DNA from: Planctomycetia bacterium TMED53
GTDB taxonomy: Bacteria > Planctomycetota > UBA8108 > UBA1146
NCBI GenBank assembly: GCA_002167285.1
Contig: NHDG01000061.1
Location: forward strand, 1 to 45,910
DNA: 45,910 bases
Direction of reading: 5' to 3'
This document shows positions 45,829-45,910 of the stretch, in pieces (the first letter of the stretch is position 1; every line of letters begins with the position of its first letter). A model generated the notes under the pieces. It saw only the letters and a program-made list of their open reading frames with translations, searched no databases and was not told the origin of the DNA. A program made the translations under genes and the position numbers.

Positions 45829-45910
45829 AATCTACCTCCTGTCCAAAGAGTGATCCCGGTGAACGGTTTTCTGATCAGGGAGTCGTGTTCTCGGGCAAGG
45901 GGGAATGACG

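Overview
The window looks like chromosomal DNA from a marine-type planctomycete-related bacterium. The main clues are a secreted protein with the two-repeat, dockerin-like aspartate-rich C-terminus common in Planctomycetota, a PDZ plus DUF6288-like protein, a DUF1573 protein, a MoxR/DUF58/vWA (Bat-type) operon, many signal peptides and lipoproteins, and frequent TTG or GTG starts. I see no rRNA, tRNA, prophage, insertion sequence or CRISPR array. The assignment rests on gene content only.

The most notable point is that the organism appears to use selenocysteine (Sec). A complete SelW/Rdx-family gene (43817-44044) has its CxxU Sec as an in-frame TGA. A second gene (5074-5784, minus), the BatC-like TPR gene at the end of the MoxR/Bat operon, has a TGA straight after a Gly-Gly-Cys and then stays open for 39 codons. 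Each TGA is followed at nearly the same distance by a hairpin of the same design: 4 bp, one mismatch, 3 bp, loop GTT with G first. This matches the known bacterial SECIS rules. The second gene may be a new kind of selenoprotein, with a Gly-Cys-Sec motif and a glycine/serine-rich tail on the outer face of the membrane.

Layout. 1-666: 5' part of a secreted-protein gene (minus). 1220-4900: very large membrane-anchored periplasmic protein (minus). 5007-5043: strong terminator. 5074-10493: minus-strand operon read as MoxR ATPase, DUF58, DUF4381-like anchor, BatA-like vWA, BatB-like vWA, candidate selenoprotein. 10527-11462: RarD-like permease. 11495-15066: small membrane protein and three tandem paralogous lipoproteins of an unrecognised family. 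15167-19108: Aat transferase, outer-membrane barrel, M42 peptidase, DUF3293. 19254-21125: RecQ.

21239-26639: a plus-strand cluster with an AI-2E-type permease, then an outer-membrane factor, an HlyD-type adaptor, a DUF2955/FUSC-type membrane protein and a small K+-channel-like protein, overlapping or nearly so, which probably form an efflux system. 26748-28989: RmuC and a zincin lipoprotein. 28999-32507: dockerin-like secreted protein, PDZ/DUF6288-like protein and DUF1573 protein. 32535-38403: protein with a very basic tail, CutC, S41 protease-like lipoprotein, LolA-like protein, a small possibly frameshifted gene and a SurA/PpiC-type isomerase. 38647-41579: TrkA-TrkH potassium uptake pair. 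41593-43646: M20 dipeptidase and pirin. 43817-45759: SelW-like selenoprotein and the ABC-F protein EttA.
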